DNA of 53,197 nucleotides from Bryobacterales bacterium (GTDB lineage Bacteria > Acidobacteriota > Terriglobia > Bryobacterales > Bryobacteraceae), in assembly GCA_020847045.1 (NCBI GenBank), contig JADLCT010000019.1, forward strand, positions 1 through 53,197, read 5' to 3'. How positions within the stretch are numbered: the stretch's first letter is position 1; each line of letters begins with the position of its first letter. The notes under the pieces were generated by a model that worked only from the letters and a program-made list of their open reading frames with translations, was not told the origin of the DNA and did not search any database. The position numbers and the translations under genes were made by a program. Shown here piece after piece: positions 1 to 9,124 of this stretch.

Positions 1-844
1 CGAACACGCCGTGCAGGGTGAGGTTTTTCATGAACGCCGGAATGACGTTTGTCTCTCCGCCGCCGGAAACGTTGCCGATCAACGCGATATTGCCGGCCAT
101 GCGCACGGATTTGATCGACCGGGCCAGGGTCGCCGCGACGCCCAACTCGACGACATGGTCCGGAGCAATGCCGCGCTTTTTCAGTTCGGCGTCCCACTCG
201 GGGGTAGTCACGTAATTGATGCCCTCGGCCGCGCCCAAGGCCCGCGCCCGATCCAGTTTGGCGTCGCTCGAACTCAACACCACTACGCGCGCGCCCAGCA
301 TGGAGGCGATCTGCACGGCGAACAGCGATACGCCGCCGGTTCCAATGGTCAGCACCGTGTCGCCCGCCCGCACGCCGCACCGGACCACCAGGGCATGCCA
401 AACGGTCACCGCCGCGCAGGGCAGCGTGGATGCCTCTTCGGCCGTCAGGTGCGCCGGCACGGCTACCACCCCCGTTTCCGGCATGACAACCGTTTCGGCC
501 AGTACGCCATCGGCGAAGGCTCCGAGAGCCCCGCGCGCCGCCGCGTCCGTCACGGGACCGGTGAGCCATCCCGGCATAAAGCACGGTGAGACGCGATCGC
601 CCACGCGGACGCGCGTTACGCCTTCGCCCGTCTCGGCGACAATGCCCGCGCAGTCCGAGCAGATGGTTAACGGAAACGGGAGCTTTTTCGCGTAGAGTCC
701 CTTGACCACCAGCAGGTCGCGGTAGTTCAACGACACGGCCTCCACGCGAATGCGAATCTCGCCTGGCGACAGAGGCCGTTCGACAGATTCCTGAATTTTC
801 AGCTCTTCCAACCCGAAGGCGCCCGTCAACTGTGCTGCACGCAT
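1..844 (-). CDS. Zinc-type/quinone-type alcohol dehydrogenase (MDR superfamily), 3' end beyond window
   Basis: Reading the minus strand from ATG at 844 gives about 280 residues that run off the left edge, so the C-terminus is missing. The N-terminal half is a GroES-like fold (LNYRDLLVVKG, then TICSDCAGIVAETGEGV), followed by a Rossmann domain with TIGTGGVSLFAVQIA and a VVVLSSSDAKLDRARALGA stretch, the usual NAD(P)-binding layout of medium-chain dehydrogenases. The expected role is NAD(P)-dependent oxidation of an alcohol or reduction of a carbonyl in the cytoplasm; the substrate cannot be told. AAGG lies four bases before the ATG and a TACAAT -10 seven bases before it. The gene is divergent from the K+ channel at 888. 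Confidence 0.85.
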   Translation of the reverse strand, partial: MRAAQLTGAFGLEELKIQESVERPLSPGEIRIRVEAVSLNYRDLLVVKGLYAKKLPFPLTICSDCAGIVAETGEGVTRVRVGDRVSPCFMPGWLTGPVTDAAARGALGAFADGVLAETVVMPETGVVAVPAHLTAEEASTLPCAAVTVWHALVVRCGVRAGDTVLTIGTGGVSLFAVQIASMLGARVVVLSSSDAKLDRARALGAAEGINYVTTPEWDAELKKRGIAPDHVVELGVAATLARSIKSVRMAGNIALIGNVSGGGETNVIPAFMKNLTLHGVF

Positions 845-851
845 GGGCCTT

Positions 852-861
852 ATTGTACAGT
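852..861. promoter_or_regulatory. Overlapping divergent -10 hexamers
   Basis: The ten bases ATTGTACAGT contain TACAAT on the minus strand (852-857) and TACAGT on the plus strand (856-861). They would serve the dehydrogenase (start 844, 7-nt leader) and the K+ channel (start 888). No convincing -35 box is visible on either side. Assignment is by position and consensus only. Confidence 0.4.
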
Positions 862-887
862 CGCCCTTGGCGTGCGATAAGAGAGGA

Positions 888-1682
888 ATGCAAGCGAACC
901 GGCTGGAGGGCGGCCTGGGCAGGGCGATCAACGCATCGGTGGTGATTGCCGCGGCCATGACGGTGCCCCTGGTGATTCTGCAGGAGCAGGGCAACAACAG
1001 CCTGGCCGTGCAGATCGCCGACTGGACCGTCTGGCTCATCTTTGTCTGCGAGTACGCCATCGAGCTGGCGCTTTGGCCGGACCGCCGCGCCTATGCGCGG
1101 GCCAACTGGATCAGCCCGCTGGTGATCGTGCTCTCGTTTCCGCTTGTGCCCGCCATGCTCAGCCTGACGCGGCTGGCGCGATTGTCCCGGCTGGTGCGCC
1201 TGGTGCGGCTGGCCGGCGTCACCATACGCGGGCTGTCGGAGTTGAAGTCCGTGCTGGCCCGGCGCGGCCTGCTCTACGTCCTGTGCCTGACACTGTTCAC
1301 GATATTCGCCGGCGGCGCGGGCATCACGCTGATCGAGCCCTCCACCGTGAAGGGTGGATTCGGCGACGGCATCTGGTGGGCCGTGGTGACCGCCACCACG
1401 GTGGGCTACGGCGACATCGCTCCGCAAACGCCCTGGGGACGCGTCATCGCCGTGGTCATCATGATGGCCGGCGTCGGGCTGGTGTCCACGCTGGCGGCCT
1501 CCATCACCACATACTTCGTCGGCCAGGAGGAGGGCGCCGAGCTGCAGGAACTCCGCGACCGCACGGCCCGCATGGAGGCCATGCTCCAGGAGCTTCTCCG
1601 CCGCGCCGACGCTACCGCACCGCCCCCGTATCCAGCACCGTATCCAGAGCCCACTTCGTCCGAGCCACCCCCACGATCATAA
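888..1682 (+). CDS. Voltage-gated-type potassium channel (ion transport superfamily)
   Basis: A 264-residue membrane protein with the K+ selectivity filter TVGYGD at about residues 171-176, a pore helix before it and a last membrane segment after it. Residues 95-114 carry an S4-like ladder of Arg every third or fourth residue ([18 protein letters not shown]), so it is a six-segment voltage-sensor type channel and not a two-segment one. After the last helix a short coiled coil (about 215-240) and a Pro-rich tail could assist tetramerisation. ATG 888 is chosen over 843 because GAGAGGA lies just before it and 843 would overlap the divergent gene's start. The last 71 bases overlap the convergent cupin gene. 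Confidence 0.88.
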   Translation: MQANRLEGGLGRAINASVVIAAAMTVPLVILQEQGNNSLAVQIADWTVWLIFVCEYAIELALWPDRRAYARANWISPLVIVLSFPLVPAMLSLTRLARLSRLVRLVRLAGVTIRGLSELKSVLARRGLLYVLCLTLFTIFAGGAGITLIEPSTVKGGFGDGIWWAVVTATTVGYGDIAPQTPWGRVIAVVIMMAGVGLVSTLAASITTYFVGQEEGAELQELRDRTARMEAMLQELLRRADATAPPPYPAPYPEPTSSEPPPRS

Positions 1683-2490
1683 GCTCCAGGTCGCCCGGGC
1701 CCGTGTTCTCCACCGCGTGCACCTCGTTCAGGAACACAGGAATCGCGTCGCCTGCCTTTACCGGGGCCGTGTTGGCGCCCACGCGGAAGGTTCCCTCGCC
1801 GGCCATTACGTAGTAGAACTCCTCGACGCCTTCGTGGCGGTGGCGTCCATCGCTCGCTCCCGGCGGCAGCAGCAGGTGATCCACATACGACCAGTTCGTG
1901 TAGAACACCTCGGGCGGCAGCGCACGGCGGTAGCGGGCCGTCCCGGCGCCCCCATGAAACGCCGGCGCCGGACGCAGGAGCGCGCGGTCCAGACGCATGT
2001 TGACGAACACGGGCTTGGGGTCCAGCGGCGCGCCCTCGCGCGAATCGCCCAGATCGAAGGCGTCGTACTTGCCCTTGATGCTGCCCACGGCGATATTCAT
2101 CCACTGCACCGGCTTGTCCGTGGCATTGTAGATGGCGTGCGAGCTGCCCATGCGGTTCGGCGCGCCGGCAGGCGCCTGCAGCAGCGATGTCCGGCCATTG
2201 ACGGTGAACTGTGCCTCGCCATCGAAGATGACGAACATCTCCTCCATGTGGTTGTGAAAGTGGTGGCCAATGCCACTCCGGGGCTGAATCACGCCGCGGT
2301 GCAAGAAGATGACGTTCGTGTTGAAGGTCTCGGTGTCGAACAGGCCGGTGTAGTGCAGCTCACCCGCGCCTGCGTGAACGCCCTTGAGGGCGCGCAGCTT
2401 GTCAGGCTCGGCGCGGGCAATCCGTTGTGGCAGGGGGTCCTTCGCGGAAAGGCTGAGTACGCAGAGGGCGGCAAGGATGACGGTTCGCAT
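1612..2490 (-). CDS. Secreted two-domain cupin protein
   Basis: A 292-residue protein with a short signal peptide ([15 protein letters not shown]). Two cupin barrels follow: the first contains [19 protein letters not shown], the second [19 protein letters not shown]. Both keep the His-x-His...Glu metal-ligand pattern, so both may bind a divalent metal. Bicupins of this form include dioxygenases, isomerases and sugar-binding proteins; the sequence does not decide which. ATG 2490 is preferred because the signal peptide begins there; longer reading upstream is out of character and antisense to the next gene. Stop at 1612 lies inside the K+ channel coding region (71-bp tail-to-tail overlap). Confidence 0.8.
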   Translation of the reverse strand: MRTVILAALCVLSLSAKDPLPQRIARAEPDKLRALKGVHAGAGELHYTGLFDTETFNTNVIFLHRGVIQPRSGIGHHFHNHMEEMFVIFDGEAQFTVNGRTSLLQAPAGAPNRMGSSHAIYNATDKPVQWMNIAVGSIKGKYDAFDLGDSREGAPLDPKPVFVNMRLDRALLRPAPAFHGGAGTARYRRALPPEVFYTNWSYVDHLLLPPGASDGRHRHEGVEEFYYVMAGEGTFRVGANTAPVKAGDAIPVFLNEVHAVENTGPGDLELMIVGVARTKWALDTVLDTGAVR

Positions 2491-2569
2491 TCCGAGCACT
2501 CTATACCAAAAGCGGCGCCAGCGGAACTCGCGGCAGGGCGTTGCGGCAGGAGTCTCGCAGCCGCGGCGA

Positions 2570-2575
2570 TATAAT
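2570..2575 (+). promoter_or_regulatory. -10 box of the catabolic operon
   Basis: A perfect TATAAT ends 12 bases before the ATG at 2588. No good -35 is seen at 16-18 bases. No Shine-Dalgarno sequence fits in the short gap, so initiation from a very short leader is likely. Confidence 0.45.
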
Positions 2576-2587
2576 CGCCCCTTGACC

Positions 2588-3646
2588 ATGCAGAGCCACT
2601 TCTTCCGGATCGCCGTGCTGGGCGGCGACGGCATCGGACCCGAGGTGACCGCCTCGGCCCTGGAGGTGTTGGACGCCGTGGGGGGGAGGCTCACGGGTGT
2701 CACGCTTGTGTTCAATGAATTTCCCGCCGGCGCGGGCGAGTATCTCCGGTCGGGAAATCCGCTGCCCGCCGCCACGATGGAGGCCTGCCGCTCCGCGGAC
2801 GCCACGCTGCTGGGCGCCATGGGTTTGCCGGGCGTCCGCTGGCCCGGCGGCACTGAAATTTCGCCGCAGCTCGATCTGCGTGAAGAGCTCGACCTGTTTG
2901 CCGGCGTCCGTCCCATCCACCTCTACAACGCAGCGCACACACCGCTGAAGGGCTATCAGGAAAGTGGCATCGACCTTGTCATCTTCCGTGAGAACACCGA
3001 GGGCCTCTTCGCCACGCGCAAGAACGCATGGGCCCGGGACGCCGAAGAGGTGTCCGACCGTCTTGTCGTCACGCGCCATGGCGCCGGGCGCATCGTGCGC
3101 GCCGCCTTTCAAGAGGCTCGCCGCCGCCGCAAGTTCGTCACTCTGGTGGACAAGGCCAACGTACTGCCCTCGATGGCCTTCTTCCGCATGGTGTTCGACG
3201 AGGTGGCGGCCGGGTTCCCCGACGTGGGCGCCGAGCGCACCTATGTGGACGCCGCCGCTCTCTACCTTGTCCAGAAGCCGGACCGCTTCGACGTGATGGT
3301 GATGGAAAATCTTTTCGGCGACATTCTCAGCGACCTTGCCGCGGGCGTCACCGGCGGCATGGGCATGGCGCCTTCGGCCGACCTCGGCGAAAAACACGCC
3401 GTGTTCCAACCCGCGCACGGTTCGGCCCCGGACATTGCCGGAAAAGGAATCGCCAACCCCATCGCCGCCATCCTGTCCGCCGCCATGATGCTCGAATGGC
3501 TGCCCGGCGCCGAAACCACGCGGGGCGCGCACATGATCCGGCGGGCCGTCCAACAGGTCTGCGCCTCCCCGGCGCACCGCACGGCCGACCTCGGCGGCGC
3601 GCTCACCACGCGTCAGATGACGGATCGCATTCTCGAAGCGCTGTAA
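2588..3646 (+). CDS. Isocitrate/isopropylmalate-family beta-decarboxylating dehydrogenase, likely catabolic
   Basis: A 352-residue enzyme of the IDH/IPMDH family: [12 protein letters not shown] at the N-terminus, [10 protein letters not shown] (catalytic Lys), [12 protein letters not shown] (metal-binding Asp) and [19 protein letters not shown] (NAD-binding loop). Such enzymes oxidise a 2-hydroxy acid with an adjacent carboxylate and release CO2. The loop after strand 5 reads [11 protein letters not shown], as in isocitrate, tartrate, D-malate and homoisocitrate enzymes, and not the RELTGG of true LeuB. The neighbours are not leucine genes. I therefore infer a tartrate/malate-type catabolic role. 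It is first in an operon with the amidohydrolase 9 bases downstream. Confidence 0.85.
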   Translation: MQSHFFRIAVLGGDGIGPEVTASALEVLDAVGGRLTGVTLVFNEFPAGAGEYLRSGNPLPAATMEACRSADATLLGAMGLPGVRWPGGTEISPQLDLREELDLFAGVRPIHLYNAAHTPLKGYQESGIDLVIFRENTEGLFATRKNAWARDAEEVSDRLVVTRHGAGRIVRAAFQEARRRRKFVTLVDKANVLPSMAFFRMVFDEVAAGFPDVGAERTYVDAAALYLVQKPDRFDVMVMENLFGDILSDLAAGVTGGMGMAPSADLGEKHAVFQPAHGSAPDIAGKGIANPIAAILSAAMMLEWLPGAETTRGAHMIRRAVQQVCASPAHRTADLGGALTTRQMTDRILEAL

Positions 3647-3655
3647 GGAAGGATC

Positions 3656-4402
3656 ATGCGCGACGGCTACCGCGTCTTCGACACGCACACGCACCTGGGC
3701 GAGGCGCGCCACAGCGGCCGCACCGCCACGGCCGGCGATCTGCTGCGCCATATGGACCGCTGCGGCGTGGACCGTTCGCTGCTGATTCCCTTTCCCCTCG
3801 TCGATGACCACCGCCAGCAGCACGGCCTCATCGCCGCCGCCGTTCGCGCCGCTCCGGACCGTTTCGCCGGCGCCGCCTGCCTGAACCCGTTCCTTCCTCG
3901 CGCTGAGTTTCACGACGAAGTCCGGCGCTGCGCCGAGGAGTTTGGCTTCCGGGCGCTGAAGCTGCAGCCGCAGTACCAGCCGCTCAACCCGGTTTCGGCG
4001 CGAAGCGATTTCTTCTTCGAGGCGGCCGTTCGCCACAAGCTCGCCGTGATTGCGCACACCGGCAGCGGAGCGCCGTTCGCGCTTCCCTCGCTGTTCATCG
4101 CCGCCGCCCGGCGCTTCCCTGAGATGGCCATCATCCTGGGCCATGCGGGCGGCAGTGTGTATTACCTGGAGGCCATCGTCGCCGCGCAGGTGTGCCCGAA
4201 TATCCACATCGAGCTGTCCAGCCTCATGCCACACCATTGCGCCGAGGTGATCGCCCACGTCGAACCGGGGCGCCTGATGGCCGGCTCGGATCTGCCCGAA
4301 AGCCTCGATGCCGAAATCGGCAAGCTCTTTTCGCTCGAAATGCCGCCCGAAGCGCGCCGCGCCATCCTGTGGGACACGCCGGCCCGCATCTTTGGCCTAT
4401 AA
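3656..4402 (+). CDS. Amidohydrolase-2 family metal-dependent hydrolase
   Basis: A 248-residue TIM-barrel protein. It opens with DTHTHLG (the HxH metal pair), has AHTGSG and LGHAGG carrying the later histidines, and GSDLPES with the catalytic Asp near the C-terminus. This is the PF04909 pattern, which includes decarboxylases and lactone or amide hydrolases such as the 4-sulfomuconolactone hydrolase group. It has no signal peptide, so it acts in the cytoplasm. GGAAGGATC precedes the ATG. It sits between the dehydrogenase and the isomerase-like gene on the same strand, which suggests one pathway; the actual substrate is unknown. Confidence 0.83.
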   Translation: MRDGYRVFDTHTHLGEARHSGRTATAGDLLRHMDRCGVDRSLLIPFPLVDDHRQQHGLIAAAVRAAPDRFAGAACLNPFLPRAEFHDEVRRCAEEFGFRALKLQPQYQPLNPVSARSDFFFEAAVRHKLAVIAHTGSGAPFALPSLFIAAARRFPEMAIILGHAGGSVYYLEAIVAAQVCPNIHIELSSLMPHHCAEVIAHVEPGRLMAGSDLPESLDAEIGKLFSLEMPPEARRAILWDTPARIFGL

Positions 4403-4422
4403 AATATGCCCTAAGGATTCTG

Positions 4423-5460
4423 ATGAACAACTACCCCAAACTCCACAACGCCATGTGGCCCGGCCTGGTCGGCAAGGGCCCGGATTCCGAGCCTCCCATC
4501 AGTCTTGACACCATGCTCGAACTCACCGCCGCGGCCAACGTGGGCGGGCAGCGCTTTGAAGGCGTCGATCTCTTCCTCGCCAGTCCGCACACGAGCATCG
4601 ATTCCACGCCGGACGAGATCAAGGCGCTTGCCGGTAAGCTCGCAGGATACGGATTCGCCGCCGGCTCGCTGGTGGCGCCGGTCTGGCCGCCTACGGGTGG
4701 CGGCTCGGCGATGGGCTCGGAGGAGGAACGCCGGGCGTTTCTCACGCAGGTTCGCAAGGCCTGCTCCATCGGCAGGCAGTTGAAGGATCTCGGCATACGC
4801 CCCTCGGGTGTGGTCCGCATCGACTCGGCTTGTAGCGTTCACGACTGGGCCGCCGATCCCGAGGGCAATCAGAAAAAGATCGCCGCCACCTTCCGCGAAG
4901 CCTGTGACATCGCCGACGGGTATGGCGAACTTCTCGCCGCCGAGGGCGAAATCTGCTGGGGCGGCATGCAAGGTTGGAAGAAGATGGTGAACCTGCTCGA
5001 AATGGTGGGCCGGCCAGAGCACATTGGCTTTCAGGCCGACATGGCTCACACGCTGCTCTACACGCTCGGCTATAACGCGCCGGAAGACCGCATTGTGCCG
5101 GAGGACTTCAACTGGGACGAAGCCGGGCTGGCCTCGGCCCTGCGCACGCTGACCAAGGCGCTGCGTCCCTGGACCATCGATTTTCATGTCGCCCAGAACG
5201 ACGCCACCGTGAAGGGCCAGGGCTCCCACGACAAGACCGGCCGCCATTGCCAGGCCACAGATCCCAATGGCAAGCTGAACATCGCGCGCGAAGCCGGCTA
5301 CTGGCTGCGCGACGAGGACGGCCAGCTCACCAAGCGCATGAGCCACATCTGCTGGGACGGCTGTATGTTTTCCAATGACGTCATGATGAACCCGCAAACC
5401 TGGAACGACATCCTCGCCGCCATGATCGCCGTCCGGAACGCGCACGGCTGGAGTGAATAG
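4423..5460 (+). CDS. Xylose-isomerase-like TIM-barrel protein (sugar isomerase/epimerase type)
   Basis: A 345-residue protein. Candidate metal ligands lie in GEICWGG (Glu), FQADMAHT (Asp, His), DFHVAQND (His, Asp) and the HDKTGRHC segment, spaced as in AP-endonuclease-2/xylose isomerase-type barrels. That fold isomerises or epimerises sugars and related polyols with a divalent metal. ATG 4423 is chosen because AAGGATTCTG precedes it and the longer reading runs through the upstream gene. The start of the next gene touches its stop. The family call is from motif layout; I do not recognise an experimentally named relative. Confidence 0.7.
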   Translation: MNNYPKLHNAMWPGLVGKGPDSEPPISLDTMLELTAAANVGGQRFEGVDLFLASPHTSIDSTPDEIKALAGKLAGYGFAAGSLVAPVWPPTGGGSAMGSEEERRAFLTQVRKACSIGRQLKDLGIRPSGVVRIDSACSVHDWAADPEGNQKKIAATFREACDIADGYGELLAAEGEICWGGMQGWKKMVNLLEMVGRPEHIGFQADMAHTLLYTLGYNAPEDRIVPEDFNWDEAGLASALRTLTKALRPWTIDFHVAQNDATVKGQGSHDKTGRHCQATDPNGKLNIAREAGYWLRDEDGQLTKRMSHICWDGCMFSNDVMMNPQTWNDILAAMIAVRNAHGWSE

Positions 5461-5470
5461 GAGAACCGCT

Positions 5471-6625
5471 TTGTCCAAGAAGAAACTGAACGTCGGCATC
5501 ATCGGCTACGGCTTCATGGGCCGTACCCATTCGAACGCCTTCCGCACGGTGAACAACTTCTTCGATCTCGAATACGAGCCCGTGCTGAAGGCCGTCTGCG
5601 CCCGCGATGGGGCCAAGGCGAAAGCGTTCGCCGCGCAGTGGGGCTACGAATCGGTGGAGACCGATTGGAAAAAACTGATCGCCCGCAAGGACATCGATCT
5701 CATCGACATCGCAAGCCCGAACAACACGCATGCGGAGATCGCCTTCGCGGCGGCGGCGGCGGGCAAAATGATCCTGTGCGAAAAGCCGCTCGCCATGAAT
5801 GGCGCGCAGGCCGAGGCCATGGTGAAGGCCGTGGAAAAAGCAAAAACGCCGAACATGGTCTGGTACAACTACCGCCGCGTGCCCGCCGTCACGCTGGCCA
5901 AGCAGTTGATCGGCGAGGGCAGGCTCGGCCGCATTTTCCACTACCGCGCCAAGTTCCTGCAGGACTGGACCATTTCCAAGGATTTGCCGCAGGGCGGCGC
6001 CGGACTGTGGCGGCTGGACGCCAAGGTTGCCGGCTCGGGCGTCACGGGCGACCTGCTGGCCCATTGCATCGACACCGCCCTGTGGCTGAACGGCTCCATC
6101 GACAAGGTGACGGCCATGACGGAAACCTTCGTCAAAGAGCGCAAGCATACGCTTACAGGGAAGGTGGAAAAGGTGGGCATCGACGACGCAAGCGCCTTCC
6201 TCGCCCGCTTTTCGAACGGCTCGCTCGCCACATTTGAATCCACGCGGTACGCCCGCGGCCACAAGGCTCTCTACACGTTCGAGATCAACGGCGAGCATGC
6301 GTCCATTTTCTGGGATCTCCACGATCTGCACCGCTTGCAATACTTCGATCACCGCGACGAGGGCCTGACGCGGGGATGGCGTTCGCTGCACATCACCGAC
6401 AGCGACCATCCGTACATGAAGAACTGGTGGGTGCCTGGACTGCAAATCGGCTACGAGCACACCTTCATCCACCAGGTGGCGGATTTCCTGCGGGGCTTGC
6501 AGGACGGCGCGCCCGCCGGCCCAAGCTTCCGCGACGGCCTCGCCACCGACTATGTCACCGACGCCGTGCTGAAGTCGGCCAAGTCCGGCCGTTGGGAGAA
6601 GGTGAAGCAGCTCAGGAAGAGATAG
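5471..6625 (+). CDS. Gfo/Idh/MocA-family NAD(P)-dependent oxidoreductase
   Basis: About 384 residues. The N-terminal Rossmann domain has [25 protein letters not shown] carries the conserved catalytic Lys, and [16 protein letters not shown] has the His of the C-terminal domain. Family members oxidise or reduce cyclic polyols and sugars (inositol, glucose-fructose, keto-sugars). I chose the TTG at 5471 because AGGAGA lies seven bases before it; a GTG at 5453 in the same frame overlaps the upstream gene and is possible. It is last of four co-directional genes, so with the isomerase it probably handles a polyol or sugar acid. The stop overlaps the convergent kinase gene by 14 bases. Confidence 0.88.
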   Translation: MSKKKLNVGIIGYGFMGRTHSNAFRTVNNFFDLEYEPVLKAVCARDGAKAKAFAAQWGYESVETDWKKLIARKDIDLIDIASPNNTHAEIAFAAAAAGKMILCEKPLAMNGAQAEAMVKAVEKAKTPNMVWYNYRRVPAVTLAKQLIGEGRLGRIFHYRAKFLQDWTISKDLPQGGAGLWRLDAKVAGSGVTGDLLAHCIDTALWLNGSIDKVTAMTETFVKERKHTLTGKVEKVGIDDASAFLARFSNGSLATFESTRYARGHKALYTFEINGEHASIFWDLHDLHRLQYFDHRDEGLTRGWRSLHITDSDHPYMKNWWVPGLQIGYEHTFIHQVADFLRGLQDGAPAGPSFRDGLATDYVTDAVLKSAKSGRWEKVKQLRKR

Positions 6626-9002
6626 CCCCACTACCATCGGGACGCCGCACCCACTTCGCGATCATCTCGCGCAACTGGTCCAGGGACACCGGCTTGGGCA
6701 GGAAGTCGTCCATGCCGGAGGCGAAGCACTGTTCGCGGTCGTCCTGAAAGGCCGCCGCCGTCACGCCGATCACGGGCGTCCGCAGGGCTGTTTCCCGCTT
6801 CCGGATGGCCATCGTCGCCTGCCAGCCGTCCATCACCGGCATCTGGCAGTCCATCAGAATGGCCGCGAACCGGCCCTCTTCAAAGAGGTCCACGGCCTCG
6901 CGGCCGTTCACGGCGAGGGTTACGGGCCAGCCCAGGTGGGCCAGCATGTGGCTGATCACCTTCCGGTTCACCTCGCTGTCCTCCACCACAAGCAGTTCGC
7001 GCGTCTCCGCCGCCGCTCTGGCCGGGGCTTCGAGCGCACGCGCGGCTTCTCTCTCCCGCCCGGCGAGCGCGTCGCGAAGCGGCCTGCCCAGCGCTGGCCA
7101 GGGCAGCACGGCCGACAGGCGCGCGCGCACCGCCTCCGGCAAGCCGGCAATCTCGCGGCTGGCGGCGGCGAGAATCACGCGGCCCTCGCCCGGGGGCAGC
7201 AAGGCCAACGCCTGTACGCCACCGGCCAGAACCGTTCCGTGCAAACCAGCGGCGGAGCCGGGCAGCACGCGCTCCACCGCCACGCCGGCCGACCGCAGAA
7301 AATCCTCCACGGCGTCCAGGCGTCCATCGGCGCCCCCCACCAGGCTCACCGGACCGCCGGTCATCTCCAGTTCCTCGATCCACATCCGCGCCGACGAACT
7401 TTCGACGGGCACCCGCGCGGTAAACAGCGAGCCTTTCCCCAGCACGCTTTCCACCTCCACCGTCCCGCCCATCGCCTCGCAGAGCCGGGCCACGATCGCC
7501 AGGCCAAGCCCGCTGCCGCCGCGCGGCCTGGTGTTCGAGCTGTCCACCTGCACGAACGGTTTGAAGATCTCCTTCCGCTGGCTGTCCGGAATGCCTAGCC
7601 CGGTATCCCGCACCTGAATCCGCAGCCACGAGCCTTCCTTGTCCTTCTCCTGGCTGAGCGCCAGCTCCACCTCGCCCTCTTCGGTGAATTTCACCGCGTT
7701 CCCGCAGAGGTTCGTCAGAATCTGGCGCAGACGGCCCTGGTCTGCCGTCACCCGCGCTGCCAGCATGGGGTCCAGGCGCAGCACGAACCGCAGGCCCGCG
7801 TCGCCGGCGATCACCTCCATCATCGACGCCAGTTCGCAGCCCAGTTGCGCGGGCGAAAACGGCTCACGGTTCGAGGGCAGCGGCCCCATGCGCAGGCGCG
7901 CCAGGTCCAGCACGTCATTGATCACGCTCAACAGGCATTGCACCGACGACCGGATGGCCGTGGCGTGCTCGCGCTGCTCCTCACGCAGCGGAGAGCGCAG
8001 CAGAAGGTCCGTAAAACCCAGCGCCGCGTGCATCGGCGTGCGGATCTCATGGCTCATCACGGCCATGAACTCGCTTTTCACACGCGAGGCCCGCCGCGCT
8101 TTTTCAAGCGCCCGCCGCGTGCGCTTGTGCGCGCGCCGTAACAGCAGCAGCAGCACCAGCATCGTCGAGAAGGCGATCAGGAGTCCGATGAACGCCATGA
8201 AGTAGGAGCGCCTCTCCTGCGCCACACGCTCGGCCGACAGCATCACCTCGCTCTCATAGGACACCAACGTGGGATACCGGGAGGCGATCCGCGACAGCGT
8301 TCCGTCCTGGAGCATCTCGTCCACTCGCGTCCGGAGCGATTCCACCAGCGCCTTCTCCGCCGGCAGCGACATGATGCTCAGCTCCATCTTCATCGCCCGG
8401 TGCGGAATCTGCCGCAAGGCGGCACTTTCGCAACCGGGCGGGCGCTTCAAAAGGATCCGCTGCATGTCATAGGAGTTCACCAACGCCGCGTCGGCCTGGC
8501 CGGAGCAGACGCCCGACACGCGGTCGGCCACCTCGCCGTGCACAGCCAGTTTCGCCCCCGGCAGCGTATCCCAGGCGGTGCGGCCGACGGGTGGAAAATC
8601 GGAGTACCATACCGTCCGCCCACGCATGTCTTCCGGCGAACGGAGGGACGAGTCCGCCCGCACCAGCAATTGATAGTCCACCACCCACCAGGGCCGGCTC
8701 ACATGGAACCGCCGCTTCCGTTCGGGCGATGGATTCGCCGCCGCCCACACATCCACCTGCCCGTTGACCAGGGATTCGTCCATCCGCCGCGGGTAGAAGA
8801 CCCATCGCACAGGGACTCCCTGCCTCCGGGCGGCTTCCGTGAGCACTTCCACATAAAAGCCAGTGGGCTGCCCAGTTTCGCTCAGGTAAGCCTCCGGCTC
8901 CCCAGGCGCCGCACCCAGTTTCATTACCGTATCCGCGGCCGCCATCGGGGTACCTGCGAACAACGCGGTCAACGCCGCGGCGCTTTGGACCCACCAGCGC
9001 AT
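6612..9002 (-). CDS. Hybrid sensor histidine kinase with periplasmic solute-binding sensor domain
   Basis: A 796-residue protein from ATG 9002. Signal peptide about 1-23. A family-3 solute-binding domain covers about 25-250 (amino-acid-binding type, with [14 protein letters not shown] and [10 protein letters not shown]). A membrane helix lies about 268-288. HisKA has SHEIRTP with His318. HATPase has NAVKFT, DTGLGIP and [10 protein letters not shown]. The C-terminal receiver (about 668-796) has [11 protein letters not shown] with Asp718 and the PKP Lys. It should sense a small ligand in the periplasm and phosphorylate His then Asp. The stretch 540-665 looks like a degenerate receiver lacking the Asp. 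No DNA-binding regulator lies beside it. A start at 9080 is possible but precedes the signal peptide. Confidence 0.9.
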   Translation of the reverse strand: MRWWVQSAAALTALFAGTPMAAADTVMKLGAAPGEPEAYLSETGQPTGFYVEVLTEAARRQGVPVRWVFYPRRMDESLVNGQVDVWAAANPSPERKRRFHVSRPWWVVDYQLLVRADSSLRSPEDMRGRTVWYSDFPPVGRTAWDTLPGAKLAVHGEVADRVSGVCSGQADAALVNSYDMQRILLKRPPGCESAALRQIPHRAMKMELSIMSLPAEKALVESLRTRVDEMLQDGTLSRIASRYPTLVSYESEVMLSAERVAQERRSYFMAFIGLLIAFSTMLVLLLLLRRAHKRTRRALEKARRASRVKSEFMAVMSHEIRTPMHAALGFTDLLLRSPLREEQREHATAIRSSVQCLLSVINDVLDLARLRMGPLPSNREPFSPAQLGCELASMMEVIAGDAGLRFVLRLDPMLAARVTADQGRLRQILTNLCGNAVKFTEEGEVELALSQEKDKEGSWLRIQVRDTGLGIPDSQRKEIFKPFVQVDSSNTRPRGGSGLGLAIVARLCEAMGGTVEVESVLGKGSLFTARVPVESSSARMWIEELEMTGGPVSLVGGADGRLDAVEDFLRSAGVAVERVLPGSAAGLHGTVLAGGVQALALLPPGEGRVILAAASREIAGLPEAVRARLSAVLPWPALGRPLRDALAGREREAARALEAPARAAAETRELLVVEDSEVNRKVISHMLAHLGWPVTLAVNGREAVDLFEEGRFAAILMDCQMPVMDGWQATMAIRKRETALRTPVIGVTAAAFQDDREQCFASGMDDFLPKPVSLDQLREMIAKWVRRPDGSGAISS

Positions 9003-9124
9003 TCGTTTGTAATCCCAACCGTCCCTTACGGCTCCACTTACTCGCACCCTCAGCCACCAGGGAACGGCTATTATTACCACTTATCGTAATATATGGGGAA
9101 TTTCTGTATCTGACTGATGTGGAA

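Noticed and set aside
2588..3646. leuB
   Set aside because: The substrate loop has RENTEG, not RELTGG, and no leucine genes are near.
2501..4258. 585-residue minus-strand frame across the dehydrogenase and amidohydrolase
   Set aside because: Antisense to two genes with full catalytic motifs; no domain and composition dominated by Gly, His and Arg.
5381..6637. 418-residue minus-strand frame opposite the Gfo/Idh gene
   Set aside because: Shadow frame of a well-supported gene; no recognisable motif.
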